DNA from: Kitasatospora sp. NBC_00240
Lineage (GTDB): Bacteria > Actinomycetota > Actinomycetes > Streptomycetales > Streptomycetaceae
Length of the DNA stretch: 64,000 nt
Assembly (NCBI RefSeq): GCF_026342405.1
Contig: NZ_JAPEMU010000001.1
Coordinates: 8,928,001-8,992,000 of the forward strand
Reading direction: 5' to 3'
Shown: positions 44,663-52,297 of the stretch, piece by piece
Layout of the letters: every line of letters starts with the position of its first letter
Numbering within the stretch: position 1 is the stretch's first letter
Notes under the pieces: model-generated
Told to the model about the DNA's origin: nothing
Seen by the model: the letters and a program-made list of their open reading frames with translations, nothing else
Databases searched by the model: none
Made by a program: the position numbers and the translations under genes

Positions 44663-45149
44663 TCACGCCCTCGGTCGATCCCGGGGCGGACTGACCACGA
44701 AGCTCCACCTCGCCTGCGACGGGCGGGGACGCCCACTGGGCCTGGTGGTCACCGGCGGGAACGTCAACGACTGCACGCGCTTCGAACAGGTCATGGCCGA
44801 CATCCGCGTGCCCCGCCTCGGGGCGGGCCGCCCGCGCACCCGCCCCGACCACGTCCTGGGCGACAAGGGCTACAGCTCCCGCGCCATCCGTACCTACCTC
44901 CGTCGGCGCGGCATCGCCCACACCATCCCGGAACGCGCTGACCAGGCAGCCGGCCGCCGCCGAAGGGGACGACACGGCGGACGGCCGCCCGGTTTCGACA
45001 GGGAGAAGTACACCCACCGGAACACAGTCGAACGCTGCTTCAACCGGCTCAAGCAGTACCGCGGCATAGCAACCCGCTACGACCAGACCCGCGAGTCCTA
45101 CCAGGCCGCCGTCACTCTCGCCTCAACCCTGCTCTGGATCAACCTTTGA
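44601..45149 (+). CDS. IS5-family transposase, ORF B
   Basis: The C-terminal catalytic part in the +1 (equivalently -2) frame relative to ORF A. Recognisable from GAPDWDKADDHALGRSRGG onward. The second DDE aspartate is in LGDKGYSSRAIR and the glutamate in NTVERCFNRLKQYRGIATRY. It is probably made only as a frameshift fusion with ORF A; the annotated start is only the frame limit. Confidence 0.88.
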   Translation: MPTSTRPAAAKGAPDWDKADDHALGRSRGGLTTKLHLACDGRGRPLGLVVTGGNVNDCTRFEQVMADIRVPRLGAGRPRTRPDHVLGDKGYSSRAIRTYLRRRGIAHTIPERADQAAGRRRRGRHGGRPPGFDREKYTHRNTVERCFNRLKQYRGIATRYDQTRESYQAAVTLASTLLWINL

Positions 45150-45368
45150 AGACGTGCTCTAGGGGGCCCGGCGCCGGTGGTCCGCTCATCGGCTGCCGGA
45201 CGGGTGTCGCGGGGGTGTGGCCTGGTGCCGCGTGAGCTCGTGCTGCCTCGCGCGGGGCATGCCGAGCCGGCCGGCGAACGGGGTCGGGGACCGTCGCGGA
45301 TGCTGCCCGTACGTCGGCGCGGTGGCGCGAACGGGCTTTGTTCGGCTCTTAGTTCAAGTCGCGATTTA

Positions 45369-45384
45369 ACTGGTCTAGACAGGG
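45369..45384. promoter_or_regulatory. DasR-type box (dre-like) right of the insertion sequence
   Basis: ACTGGTCTAGACAGGG matches the first 12 bases of the known DasR consensus ACTGGTCTAGACCACT. It lies about 210 bases right of the IS and 230-250 bases upstream of the TetR gene. Without the IS it would be about 250 bases upstream of the RICIN/beta-helix gene. The rest of the 454-bp gap 45163-45616 has no gene. Confidence 0.5.
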
Positions 45385-45564
45385 CCGCGTCAAGGCTTCG
45401 GGCGGGTCGGCTCCTCGGCCGGCGGCGGGCACCGCGCGCCACGGCGGGCGAGTTGGCGACCCCGGCGGCATGAACGGCCTGCTCCGTGGATGGGGCGAGG
45501 TCCTCGGCGGGTCGGCTCGGCAGGCGATCCGGCGGCGGTGGATTCGCGGTCGCGGGAGAAAATT

Positions 45565-45596
45565 TTGCGCACCACGCAATATTGCCTGCCGCGCAG
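45565..45596. promoter_or_regulatory. putative TetR operator pair
   Basis: TTGCGCACCACGCAA (45565-45579) is a perfect inverted repeat TTGCG-N5-CGCAA. A weaker copy TTGCCTGCCGCGCAG (45582-45596) follows with 17-bp spacing. They end 21 bases before the TetR ATG, in a locally AT-rich stretch that should include the promoter. Confidence 0.6.
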
Positions 45597-45616
45597 ATTC
45601 TTCCTAGGGTGGAGCC

Positions 45617-46264
45617 ATGACGAACGACATGCCGGGGGCCGGCGACTCCCCGGGGGGCCTGCGGGAGCGCAAGAGGCTGGCCACCCGGCAGGCCCTGAGC
45701 TGGGCGGCCCTGCGCCTGTCCCAGGAGCGGGGGCTGGAGAACGTCCGGATCGACGACATCGCCGCCGAGGCGGGGGTGTCGCCGCGGACCTTCAACAACT
45801 ACTTCTCCAGCAAGTACGAGGCGATCGTCTCCCGGAGCGCGGACCGGATGCTCCAAGCGGCCGTGGCCCTGCGGGCCCGGCCGGCCGACGAGCCGCTCTG
45901 GGAGGCCCTGGAGCAGGTCGTCCTGGCCAACTTCGAGGAGGCGGACCGCAGTCCGGACCCGGCCTGGACGGCCGGTGTGCGCCTGTTGCTCGCCGAACCC
46001 GCCCTGCGGGCCGAGATGATGAAGGCCGGCGCCGCGACCGCGGGCGAATTCGCGGCGGCCGTCGCCGCGCGCACCGACACCGACATCGACACCGACCTCT
46101 ACCCGGGCCTGGTCGCCGCCGCCGTGATGGCGGCCCAGCAGACGGCCACCGACCGGTGGCTCCGGGCCGACCCGCCCGTCCCGCTGCTCCCGCTGGTGCG
46201 GGAGGCTCTCGGGATGCTTGCCGCGGGCCTGCCGGACCCGTCCGCGGGTCGCCCGGCGGGGTAG
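45617..46264 (+). CDS. TetR family transcriptional regulator
   Basis: A 215-residue regulator. The N-terminal HTH reads GLENVRIDDIAAEAGVSPRTFNNYFSSKYEAI, typical of actinobacterial TetR proteins controlling oxygenases and transporters. The C-terminal domain fits the MftR-like group. ATG 45617 follows GGTGGAG. It precedes a co-directional flavin monooxygenase by 171 bases, with a palindromic operator pair in its own promoter. Confidence 0.92.
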   Translation: MTNDMPGAGDSPGGLRERKRLATRQALSWAALRLSQERGLENVRIDDIAAEAGVSPRTFNNYFSSKYEAIVSRSADRMLQAAVALRARPADEPLWEALEQVVLANFEEADRSPDPAWTAGVRLLLAEPALRAEMMKAGAATAGEFAAAVAARTDTDIDTDLYPGLVAAAVMAAQQTATDRWLRADPPVPLLPLVREALGMLAAGLPDPSAGRPAG

Positions 46265-46435
46265 CCCGGCCCGGCCGTCCTACGCCCTCGGCGGCGGGCC
46301 CTGCCCGCGCCGGAGCGGCCCCAGTCATGTTCTTGTCATGCCCTTGCCGTAATGCGGGGCATGCCGTGCGGCGCCATGTCCCCACCGAGGGGCCGAACGC
46401 CGGCCCCCCGACAGATCCTCCGGAGGAGAAGACCG

Positions 46436-48037
46436 ATGACATTCGACGTCTTGATCGCCGGCGCCGGCCCCAACGGGCTGATGCTGGCCTGCGAACTCGG
46501 CCTGGCCGGCGTCCGCCCCGTGGTCCTGGAGCAGCTGCCGGAGCGCAGTGGGGAGCCCAAGGCCAACGGACTGGTCGGACAGGCCGTCCGGCTGCTCGAC
46601 CACCGCGGCCTCTACGAAGGTCTCGGTGGCGGCCCCGGCGCGCCCAGGCCCGTACCGCACTACGTCTTCGGGGCCTTCACGCTGGACCTGGGCGGGCTCG
46701 ACCCCAACCCCGTCACCATCCTGCCGGTGCAACAGCGGCTCCTGGAAGCGCAGTTGGAGGAGCGTGCGCTGGCCCTCGGCGTCGAGATCCGGCGCGGACA
46801 CCGGGTGGTCGCCCTGACCGAGCAGGAGCACGGCGACGGCGACCCGGCCGGGGGCGAGTCGGGCCCGGTCACCGTCGACGTCGAGGGCCCCGACGGTGGC
46901 TACCGCCTGCGCACCCGCTACCTGGTCGGCTGCGACGGCGGCCGGAGCACCGTCCGCAAGCTGGCCGGGATCGCCTTCCCCGGCGTCACCGGCCCGGACC
47001 TGGTGTCCAGGACGGGGCACATCAGCCTGCCCGGGTCGCTGCTGGTGGCGGGGACGGGCGAACTCGACATCCCCGGCTTCGGCCGGCTGCGGCCGTTCAC
47101 CCACACCCGCACCGAACGGGGGGTGATCGTCTTCGCGGCACCCGAACCCGGCAAGCCGCTGCTCAGCACGCTGGAGTGGGGGCCGCCGCCGGCCGGCGAG
47201 GACGGTCCGATGACGCTGACGGAGCTGCGCGCCAGCGCCGGCCGGGTGCTCGGCGTCGAACTGCCCGTCGAACCGCCGACTTCGCCCGGTCCGCACCTGC
47301 TGCGCCGCGTGACGGGCGGGAACACCCGGCTCGCCGAACGCTACCGGCACGGACGGGTACTGCTGGCCGGCGACGCCGCACACGTGCACTCGGCGGTCGG
47401 CGGGCCCGGCCTCAACCTCGGACTGCAGGACGCCGCCAACCTCGGCTGGAAGCTCGCCGCCACCGTCCAGGGCTGGGCGCCGCCCGGCCTGCTGGACACC
47501 TACCATGCCGAACGCCACCCGGTCGGCGAGCGGGTGTTCGTCCACTCGCAGGCCCAACTCGCCCTGATGGCACCGGGCGAGGGCGTCACCGCGCTGCGCG
47601 GGCTGTTCGCCGAACTGCTGCGGAACAAGGACAACGTCCAGCACATCGCGGACACGCTCGCGGGCAGCGACGTCCGCTACGCCATGACGTCCGCGCACCC
47701 GTTGGCCGGTCGGTTCGTCCCGGACACCGACCTGGAAACCGCCTCCGGGTCCACCCGGCCGGCCGAACTCATGCGTGGTGGGCGGCCGTTGCTGCTGGAC
47801 CTGACCGGCGGAACCGGGCTGCCGGCGGCCACCGCGGCGCCCTGGAAGGACCGGATCGACGTGGTCGCGGCCGGCTGCGCCCGGCCGCCGGCCGCCGCCC
47901 TGCTGATCCGCCCGGACGGCTACGTGGCCTGGGCCGCGGCGGTCGGCGAGCCGGACGGGCAGGTCGTCGAAGGGCTCGGCTCGGCGCTGGCGGCCTGGTT
48001 CGGTGCGCCCGCCGCGGACCGAACGCGCCCGGCCTGA
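46436..48037 (+). CDS. FAD-dependent aromatic monooxygenase (PHBH type)
   Basis: A 533-residue class A flavoprotein hydroxylase using NADPH and O2. FAD motifs: Rossmann GAGPNGLMLACELGLAG with acidic end VVLEQ, the DG motif LVGCDGGRSTVRKLAG, and the GD motif VLLAGDAAHVHSAVGGPG followed by LNLGLQDAANLGWKL. A C-terminal thioredoxin-like domain (from about 430) is present, as in polyketide and rifampicin monooxygenases. The substrate is probably an aromatic or antibiotic molecule. ATG 46436 follows CGGAGGAGA. The TetR just upstream is the likely regulator. Confidence 0.9.
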   Translation: MTFDVLIAGAGPNGLMLACELGLAGVRPVVLEQLPERSGEPKANGLVGQAVRLLDHRGLYEGLGGGPGAPRPVPHYVFGAFTLDLGGLDPNPVTILPVQQRLLEAQLEERALALGVEIRRGHRVVALTEQEHGDGDPAGGESGPVTVDVEGPDGGYRLRTRYLVGCDGGRSTVRKLAGIAFPGVTGPDLVSRTGHISLPGSLLVAGTGELDIPGFGRLRPFTHTRTERGVIVFAAPEPGKPLLSTLEWGPPPAGEDGPMTLTELRASAGRVLGVELPVEPPTSPGPHLLRRVTGGNTRLAERYRHGRVLLAGDAAHVHSAVGGPGLNLGLQDAANLGWKLAATVQGWAPPGLLDTYHAERHPVGERVFVHSQAQLALMAPGEGVTALRGLFAELLRNKDNVQHIADTLAGSDVRYAMTSAHPLAGRFVPDTDLETASGSTRPAELMRGGRPLLLDLTGGTGLPAATAAPWKDRIDVVAAGCARPPAAALLIRPDGYVAWAAAVGEPDGQVVEGLGSALAAWFGAPAADRTRPA

Positions 48038-48085
48038 GCAGGCCCGACCTGGGACCGCCCGGCCGGGCTCCGGACGCGCGTGGGT

Positions 48086-48123
48086 GCTGTCCCCGGCGGT
48101 GCGGCAGCACGGCCGGGGACAGC
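48086..48123. terminator. bidirectional terminator between monooxygenase and chitinase genes
   Basis: Perfect 12-bp stem (48086-48097 with 48112-48123, 14-base loop) in a 128-base convergent gap. Confidence 0.75.
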
Positions 48124-48165
48124 GGATCGGGTGGCCCGGCCCGGGTCAGGGGCCCGGCCGAGGGG

Positions 48166-49464
48166 TCAGCAGGGGCCGTCGTCGCCCCAGACGCCCCACT
48201 GGCCGCTGGCGGTCGGGACCTCGTTCAGCGTCCACCACTTGGCGTGGTAGTTGTGGCCGGCGTACGAGACCTGGTTGCCGTTGGTGTAGGTGGTGCCCGC
48301 GTTCCACGGCGGGGCCGTGCAGACCCCGCCGGGGTTGGTCGGGGAGACGGTCGGCGAGGCGGTGGCCGTGGGGCTGGCGCTCGGGGTGCTGGTGGGCGGG
48401 GTGGCGCCGGCGAACTTCACCGTGTACTTGGTGAAGTCCCAGTCGGCCTGGGCCACGCTGGAGCAGGCTCCGGACAGGCCCGGGTCGACGGTGCCGGAGC
48501 ACTGGCGGTCGCGGTTGACGGACCAGTACGTGTAGCGCGCCAGCCCGTGCGAGGTGGCGAAGTCCAGCACGGTCTGGAAGTCGGCCTGCTTGAAGTACTC
48601 GGCGGCGTCGGTGCGGCCGTTCATCAGCGAGACACCCTCGTGGGCGTAGGCGACGGACTCGCTCCAGCCGAAGGTGGTGCGCAGCAGGCCGTTGAACTTC
48701 ACCAGCGCGTCGGTCTGCGCGGCGGCGCCGTTGAACCCGCCGTCGAACGGCATGATGGAGAAGTTGTTGGGCGTGAAGCCCTGCGACTTCGCCTCGTTGA
48801 GCATCTGCTGCCCGAACCAGCCGGTGCCGGCGTTGGTGCCGGCCGTGGTGATCGAGACGTACAGGCCGGGGTTGTTCTGCTGGAGGATCCGGGCCGCGCC
48901 GATCTCGTTGTGGATCGCCGCGGTGTTCTCGTACTCCGGCTCCTCCAGGTCGAAGTCGATGGCCTTCAGCGCGTACTTGGTGATCACCTTCTGGTAGCCG
49001 GCGGCGGTCGCCTCGGGGGTGCCGCAGCTCTGGCCCAGCTTGTTGCCGCCGTAGCCGCCGATCGAGACCGAGACGTCGCCGCCCTTGTCGCGGATCTTCT
49101 GGATCACGGCCGGCATGGTGGTGTCGGTGTCGATCGAGGAGGTGCCGCCCCAGGCGGGCTTGCAGCCGCCGGAGTCGAGGATGAAGGCCAGCTGGAACGC
49201 CTTCTGGCCGGTGGCGTCCATCACGGCCGCGACGTCCGGCGGGCTGTTGTCCTCCGGCATCAGGTACGGCGCGGAGGCGTACCAGTTGCTGCTGAGTGCG
49301 GTGCTGGCGCTGGCGGAGGCGAGCGCGTCGCCGCCGGTGGCCAGCGCGGTCAGGCCACCGGCCAGCAGGCCGAAGGCGGCCATGGCCGTCACGGCGCGGC
49401 GGCGCCGACGGTGGCGGCCGGGTACGGGAGGTGCGGATGCCACCGGGGGCCGGCTTCGTTCCAT
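48166..49464 (-). CDS. secreted GH18 chitinase with C-terminal chitin-binding module
   Basis: A 432-residue exochitinase-like protein. A long signal region (RRRRRAVTAMAAFGLLAGGLTALA) precedes a GH18 TIM barrel with GGDVSVSIGGYGG and the catalytic DxDxE set in AIDFDLEEPE. A P/T/S linker (about 355-380) leads to a CBM5/12 module (WNAGTTYTNGNQVSYAGHNYHAKWW). It hydrolyses chitin outside the cell. ATG 49464 follows GAGAGG. A DasR-type box 119 bases upstream agrees with GlcNAc-dependent control known for streptomycete chitinases. Confidence 0.92.
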   Translation of the reverse strand: MERSRPPVASAPPVPGRHRRRRRAVTAMAAFGLLAGGLTALATGGDALASASASTALSSNWYASAPYLMPEDNSPPDVAAVMDATGQKAFQLAFILDSGGCKPAWGGTSSIDTDTTMPAVIQKIRDKGGDVSVSIGGYGGNKLGQSCGTPEATAAGYQKVITKYALKAIDFDLEEPEYENTAAIHNEIGAARILQQNNPGLYVSITTAGTNAGTGWFGQQMLNEAKSQGFTPNNFSIMPFDGGFNGAAAQTDALVKFNGLLRTTFGWSESVAYAHEGVSLMNGRTDAAEYFKQADFQTVLDFATSHGLARYTYWSVNRDRQCSGTVDPGLSGACSSVAQADWDFTKYTVKFAGATPPTSTPSASPTATASPTVSPTNPGGVCTAPPWNAGTTYTNGNQVSYAGHNYHAKWWTLNEVPTASGQWGVWGDDGPC

Positions 49465-49582
49465 GGTGAACCTCTCAGGGCAGGCTGTGGGGGAGGCCGC
49501 CCGCCCAGGGTGTGGGGGGCCGTGACCCGTACGCCGGAGGGGACTTGGGCGCCGGGCAGCGGGCGGATCGGCCTGCCCCTAA

Positions 49583-49598
49583 GTTGGACTAGACCAGT
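49583..49598 (-). promoter_or_regulatory. DasR-type box (dre) upstream of the chitinase gene
   Basis: On the minus strand the sequence is ACTGGTCTAGTCCAAC, close to the DasR consensus ACTGGTCTAGACCACT. It is positioned 119-134 bases before the chitinase start. The rest of the 441-bp gap 49465-49905 holds only the terminator at 49819. Confidence 0.7.
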
Positions 49599-49818
49599 TG
49601 ACAGGTCAAGGCCTGAACGCCTGCGGAACGCCCGCGGCCGATGATTTGACCAACCGTTGACCCGCGGGCGAGGGCGCGCGGACACCGCTCTCCGGTCGTC
49701 GCCCGCCGCCGCCGGACGGCTGTTCGTCGCCGCACGAGCGGCCGTCCGTCCGTCGGTCGGCCCGTCGGCCGGTTTGTCAGGCGGCCCGGCACCCCGCCGT
49801 CGGCCGGTCGGAGACAGC

Positions 49819-49863
49819 CGGAAGGGGCGCGCCGCGCAGCAAGTGCGTGGTGCGCCCCTTCCG
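49819..49863 (-). terminator. terminator after the double-VOC gene
   Basis: Perfect 12-bp stem (49819-49830 with 49852-49863) about 45 bases beyond the stop of the minus-strand VOC gene; the loop is long (21 bases). Confidence 0.7.
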
Positions 49864-49905
49864 CCGAGGTCCGGTCGAGGCCCGGCCGTCGGAAGCCGGC
49901 AGCCG

Positions 49906-50718
49906 TCAGGCCTGGCCGAGCGGCTCCGAGGGGTTGAGCAGCACGAAGTCCGCTCCGTTCGGGTCGAGGCAGACGGCGAGCCGGCCGACCCCCTCCGCGT
50001 CCTGCGGGCCCATCTGGACGCTGCCGCCGTTACCGGTCACCTTGGCGACCGAGGCGTCGCAGTCCGCCGTGCCGAACACCGGATGCCAGTAGGCCTTTCC
50101 ACCGGTGGCCTGCAGGAACTGCGGCGGGAGCTCCATCAGGCCGCCGTGCATCCGCTCCGGCGGCAGCCCGGCCGGGGTGATCAGGGTGTACACACCCTCG
50201 TCGCCGCCGGGGAGCGGCTGGTCCTGGTACGTCCAGCCGAAGACGCCGCCGTAGAAGGCCTGGGCGGCCTTGGAGTCGGTGGTGTAGAGCTCGATCCAGC
50301 TGAGGCTGCCGGCCGCGTCCACCAATTCCAGGGCCGGTTCGTCGCCGCCCGGCTGCCAGATCGCGAACTGCCCGCCCTGCGGGTCGGTGAGCTGGGCGAT
50401 CCGGCCCCCGTCGGGGACGTCGAACGGCTTCCCGCGTACCGCGCCGCCGGCCTCGGTGACGGCCCGGGTGGTGGCGTCGGCGTCCGCGACGCGGAAGTAG
50501 ACCATCCAGGCCGAGCGGGCGCCCTCCTCGGTGAGCTTGCCGATCGCGCCGACGGTACGGCCGCCGAGCTTGAGGGCGCCGTACCCCTGCGCCTCCTCGC
50601 CGTAGGACTCGAATTCCCAGCCGAAGACCGCGCTGTAGAAGCCGGCCGTGGCCTTGACGTCCGGGGCGCCGAGGTCCAGCCAGCACGGGGAGCCGGGAAC
50701 GAAGTCAGTGGTGATCAT
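49906..50718 (-). CDS. double-VOC domain protein (hydroxylase-like)
   Basis: A 270-residue cytoplasmic protein with two tandem VOC units (SPCWLDLGAPDVKATAGFYSAVFGW and LSWIELYTTDSKAAQAFYGGVFGW). The second ends VGRLAVCLDPNGADFVLL. Streptomyces relatives are annotated VOC family or putative hydroxylase (CFP32-like). Substrate unknown. ATG 50718 follows AAGGGA. Monocistronic, with terminators on both sides. Confidence 0.88.
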   Translation of the reverse strand: MITTDFVPGSPCWLDLGAPDVKATAGFYSAVFGWEFESYGEEAQGYGALKLGGRTVGAIGKLTEEGARSAWMVYFRVADADATTRAVTEAGGAVRGKPFDVPDGGRIAQLTDPQGGQFAIWQPGGDEPALELVDAAGSLSWIELYTTDSKAAQAFYGGVFGWTYQDQPLPGGDEGVYTLITPAGLPPERMHGGLMELPPQFLQATGGKAYWHPVFGTADCDASVAKVTGNGGSVQMGPQDAEGVGRLAVCLDPNGADFVLLNPSEPLGQA

Positions 50719-50777
50719 GATGATTCCCTTCGGGTGTCCCTTGCCCAGCCAGATTGGCAGCCGGCACCGGCACCCGC

Positions 50778-50820
50778 CCGTCACCTGCGGCAGTCGGGGG
50801 ACGGCTGCCGCAGGTGACGG
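50778..50820 (-). terminator. terminator after the PI-PLC-like gene
   Basis: Perfect 16-bp stem (50778-50793 with 50805-50820, 11-base loop), about 100 bases beyond the stop of the minus-strand gene. Confidence 0.8.
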
Positions 50821-50918
50821 ACGGGGGACACCCGTCCTCGACCGGGGGCGGCCGTGCCGCACCCGGCGGCCCGGTGGGCGCGGGAAGCTGCGTGCCGGAC
50901 CGCCGGGCGCCCGGTGCC

Positions 50919-51974
50919 TCAGCCCCGGGGGAGGACCACCGACTGCACCTCGGGCAGGTGGCGCCAGTCGCTGGAGACGATGCTGGCGTGCGCGGCGGCC
51001 AGCTGGGAGGCGCGAGCGCGGGCCTGGTCGGCGGTCGGGTCGGTGGCGCTGATCGCCGGGGCGACGTTCTGCGCGTCGGTCATCACCAGCAGGTAGTGCC
51101 GGGCGTCGTACCAGCCGGTGTCGACACCGGAGACGTACGCGGCCGCGTCGCCGTCGAAGACCACGAACCAGGGGCGGATCGAGGCCTCGGAGTACTGGTC
51201 GCGCGGGTCGCCGGAGCGGGCGCCGTGCACCACCGGGAACACCTGGGCGCGCGCGAGCTGGCCGGCCGCGGCGAGGTCGCGCAGGTAGCGGGCGTACTCC
51301 ACGTCCGTGTGCAGGGTGTCGAAGGGGTTCTGCTCCTCGACCGTGCCGGGTATCACGTCCACCAGGACGCGCCCGGCGAGCGAGGCGCGGCTCGGCCAGT
51401 TGCCCGCACGGGCGGCCTCGTCGAGGGTGGCGTACGAGCCGCCGGCGGGCTTGGCGAGCAGGTCCGCGGGGCGCAGGACGGCGCTGCCGAGGTGGGCGGC
51501 GATCAGGGCGTCGAGCTGCGCCGGGCCCATCCCGCGGTTGGCGGCGAAGCCGCCCTTCAGCTCCAGCTTGACCACCAGCGGGCCGGCCGCCGGGTGGGCG
51601 CCGAGCCAGACCCGGACGTCGTCCAGGCAGGTCTCCAGGTTCTTGTTGGCGCCGCCGGTGTAGAGCTGCGCGGGGGTGGTCGCGCTGACGCAGTTGTTGG
51701 CGTTGCCGAGCGGGTTCGAGTGGCTGACCTTCCACTCCTTGGTGACGGTGTCCGTCCACGCGTCGAGCTCGATCATGCCGGTACCGGTGTCCAGGGCCTG
51801 GGCGAGGAAGGGGAAGGCGGCCGGGTCGTAGGTGTTGTGCAGCCCGACCGTGGTCGCGGAGCCGAACGGGAGGTCCCCCGGGCCGGCCGCCTCGGCGGGT
51901 ACGGCGACGGCGACGGCGACCGCGGAGGCGGCCAGGAAGAGGGCGGCGGCGGCGATGATGGGGCGTACGGACAC
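50919..51974 (-). CDS. secreted phosphatidylinositol-specific phospholipase C-like protein
   Basis: A 351-residue protein with a clear signal peptide (IIAAAALFLAASAVAVAVAVPAEA). The mature part resembles the Ca2+-dependent PI-PLC/GDPD-like TIM-barrel enzymes of Streptomyces: an early catalytic His in VGLHNTYDP, the metal site IELDAWTD, a second His in WKVSHSNPLG, and VVKLELKGGF. It would cleave phosphatidylinositol or related phosphodiesters outside the cell. GTG 51974 follows GAGGAGA. Two short cysteine-containing segments could form a disulfide. Confidence 0.8.
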   Translation of the reverse strand: MSVRPIIAAAALFLAASAVAVAVAVPAEAAGPGDLPFGSATTVGLHNTYDPAAFPFLAQALDTGTGMIELDAWTDTVTKEWKVSHSNPLGNANNCVSATTPAQLYTGGANKNLETCLDDVRVWLGAHPAAGPLVVKLELKGGFAANRGMGPAQLDALIAAHLGSAVLRPADLLAKPAGGSYATLDEAARAGNWPSRASLAGRVLVDVIPGTVEEQNPFDTLHTDVEYARYLRDLAAAGQLARAQVFPVVHGARSGDPRDQYSEASIRPWFVVFDGDAAAYVSGVDTGWYDARHYLLVMTDAQNVAPAISATDPTADQARARASQLAAAHASIVSSDWRHLPEVQSVVLPRG

Positions 51975-52158
51975 GGTGTCTCCTCGTCAGATGCCGGGAC
52001 GGCGGCGAAAGCCTGGTCCATCCGAGCGGATTCGAGGTGACATGACAAGGAATTCTCCTGACACCGCGTCGGAAGTTCTGACCGGCGGTGGGAGAGCGTG
52101 GCCCGGACGAACGTCCCCTGTGGCGGAGGGGGTTCACGAGGGCGGGGCGACCGGAGGG

Positions 52159-52227
52159 GCGACCGCCCGTCGCCCGCACGCAGGCGCCCGGCGTCACCCG
52201 CGACCGCCCGTCGCCCGCACGCAGGCG
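52159..52227. repeat. 28-bp perfect direct repeat in the gap 51975-52297
   Basis: The same 28 bases occur at 52159-52186 and 52200-52227 (41-bp period), immediately before the GH16 terminator stem. Nothing else is visible in this 323-base gap. Confidence 0.8.
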
Positions 52228-52270
52228 GCCGGGCCACCCCGGCGCGATGTGCGTCGGGGTGGCCCGGCCG
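52226..52270 (-). terminator. terminator after the GH16 gene
   Basis: 16-bp perfect stem (52226-52241 with 52255-52270, 13-base loop) 28 bases beyond the GH16 stop codon. Confidence 0.8.
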
Positions 52271-52297
52271 GTGGTCGGGCGAGGAACTACCTTGCGG

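Larger units (their letters stand above)
44249..45158 (+). mobile_element. IS5-family (IS427-like) insertion sequence, 910 bp
   Basis: Terminal inverted repeats of 16 bp match at 15 positions: AGCGCGTCTTCAAAGG at 44249 and its partner, read on the other strand, AGCACGTCTTCAAAGG, ending at 45158. CTAG flanks both ends (44245-44248 and 45159-45162), the target duplication typical of the IS427 group. It contains two overlapping transposase frames. The element looks complete and recent because ends and duplication are intact. Confidence 0.92.

Noticed and set aside
45340..45370. TTCAAGTC stretch considered as a tRNA T-arm
   Set aside because: No acceptor or anticodon stems can be formed around it.
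45490..49644. A 1384-codon plus-strand open frame spanning TetR, monooxygenase and chitinase
   Set aside because: It crosses three well-supported genes in other frames and shows only arginine/glycine-rich sequence.
52159..52227. Direct repeats considered as a CRISPR fragment
   Set aside because: Only two copies with a 13-base spacer and no cas gene.
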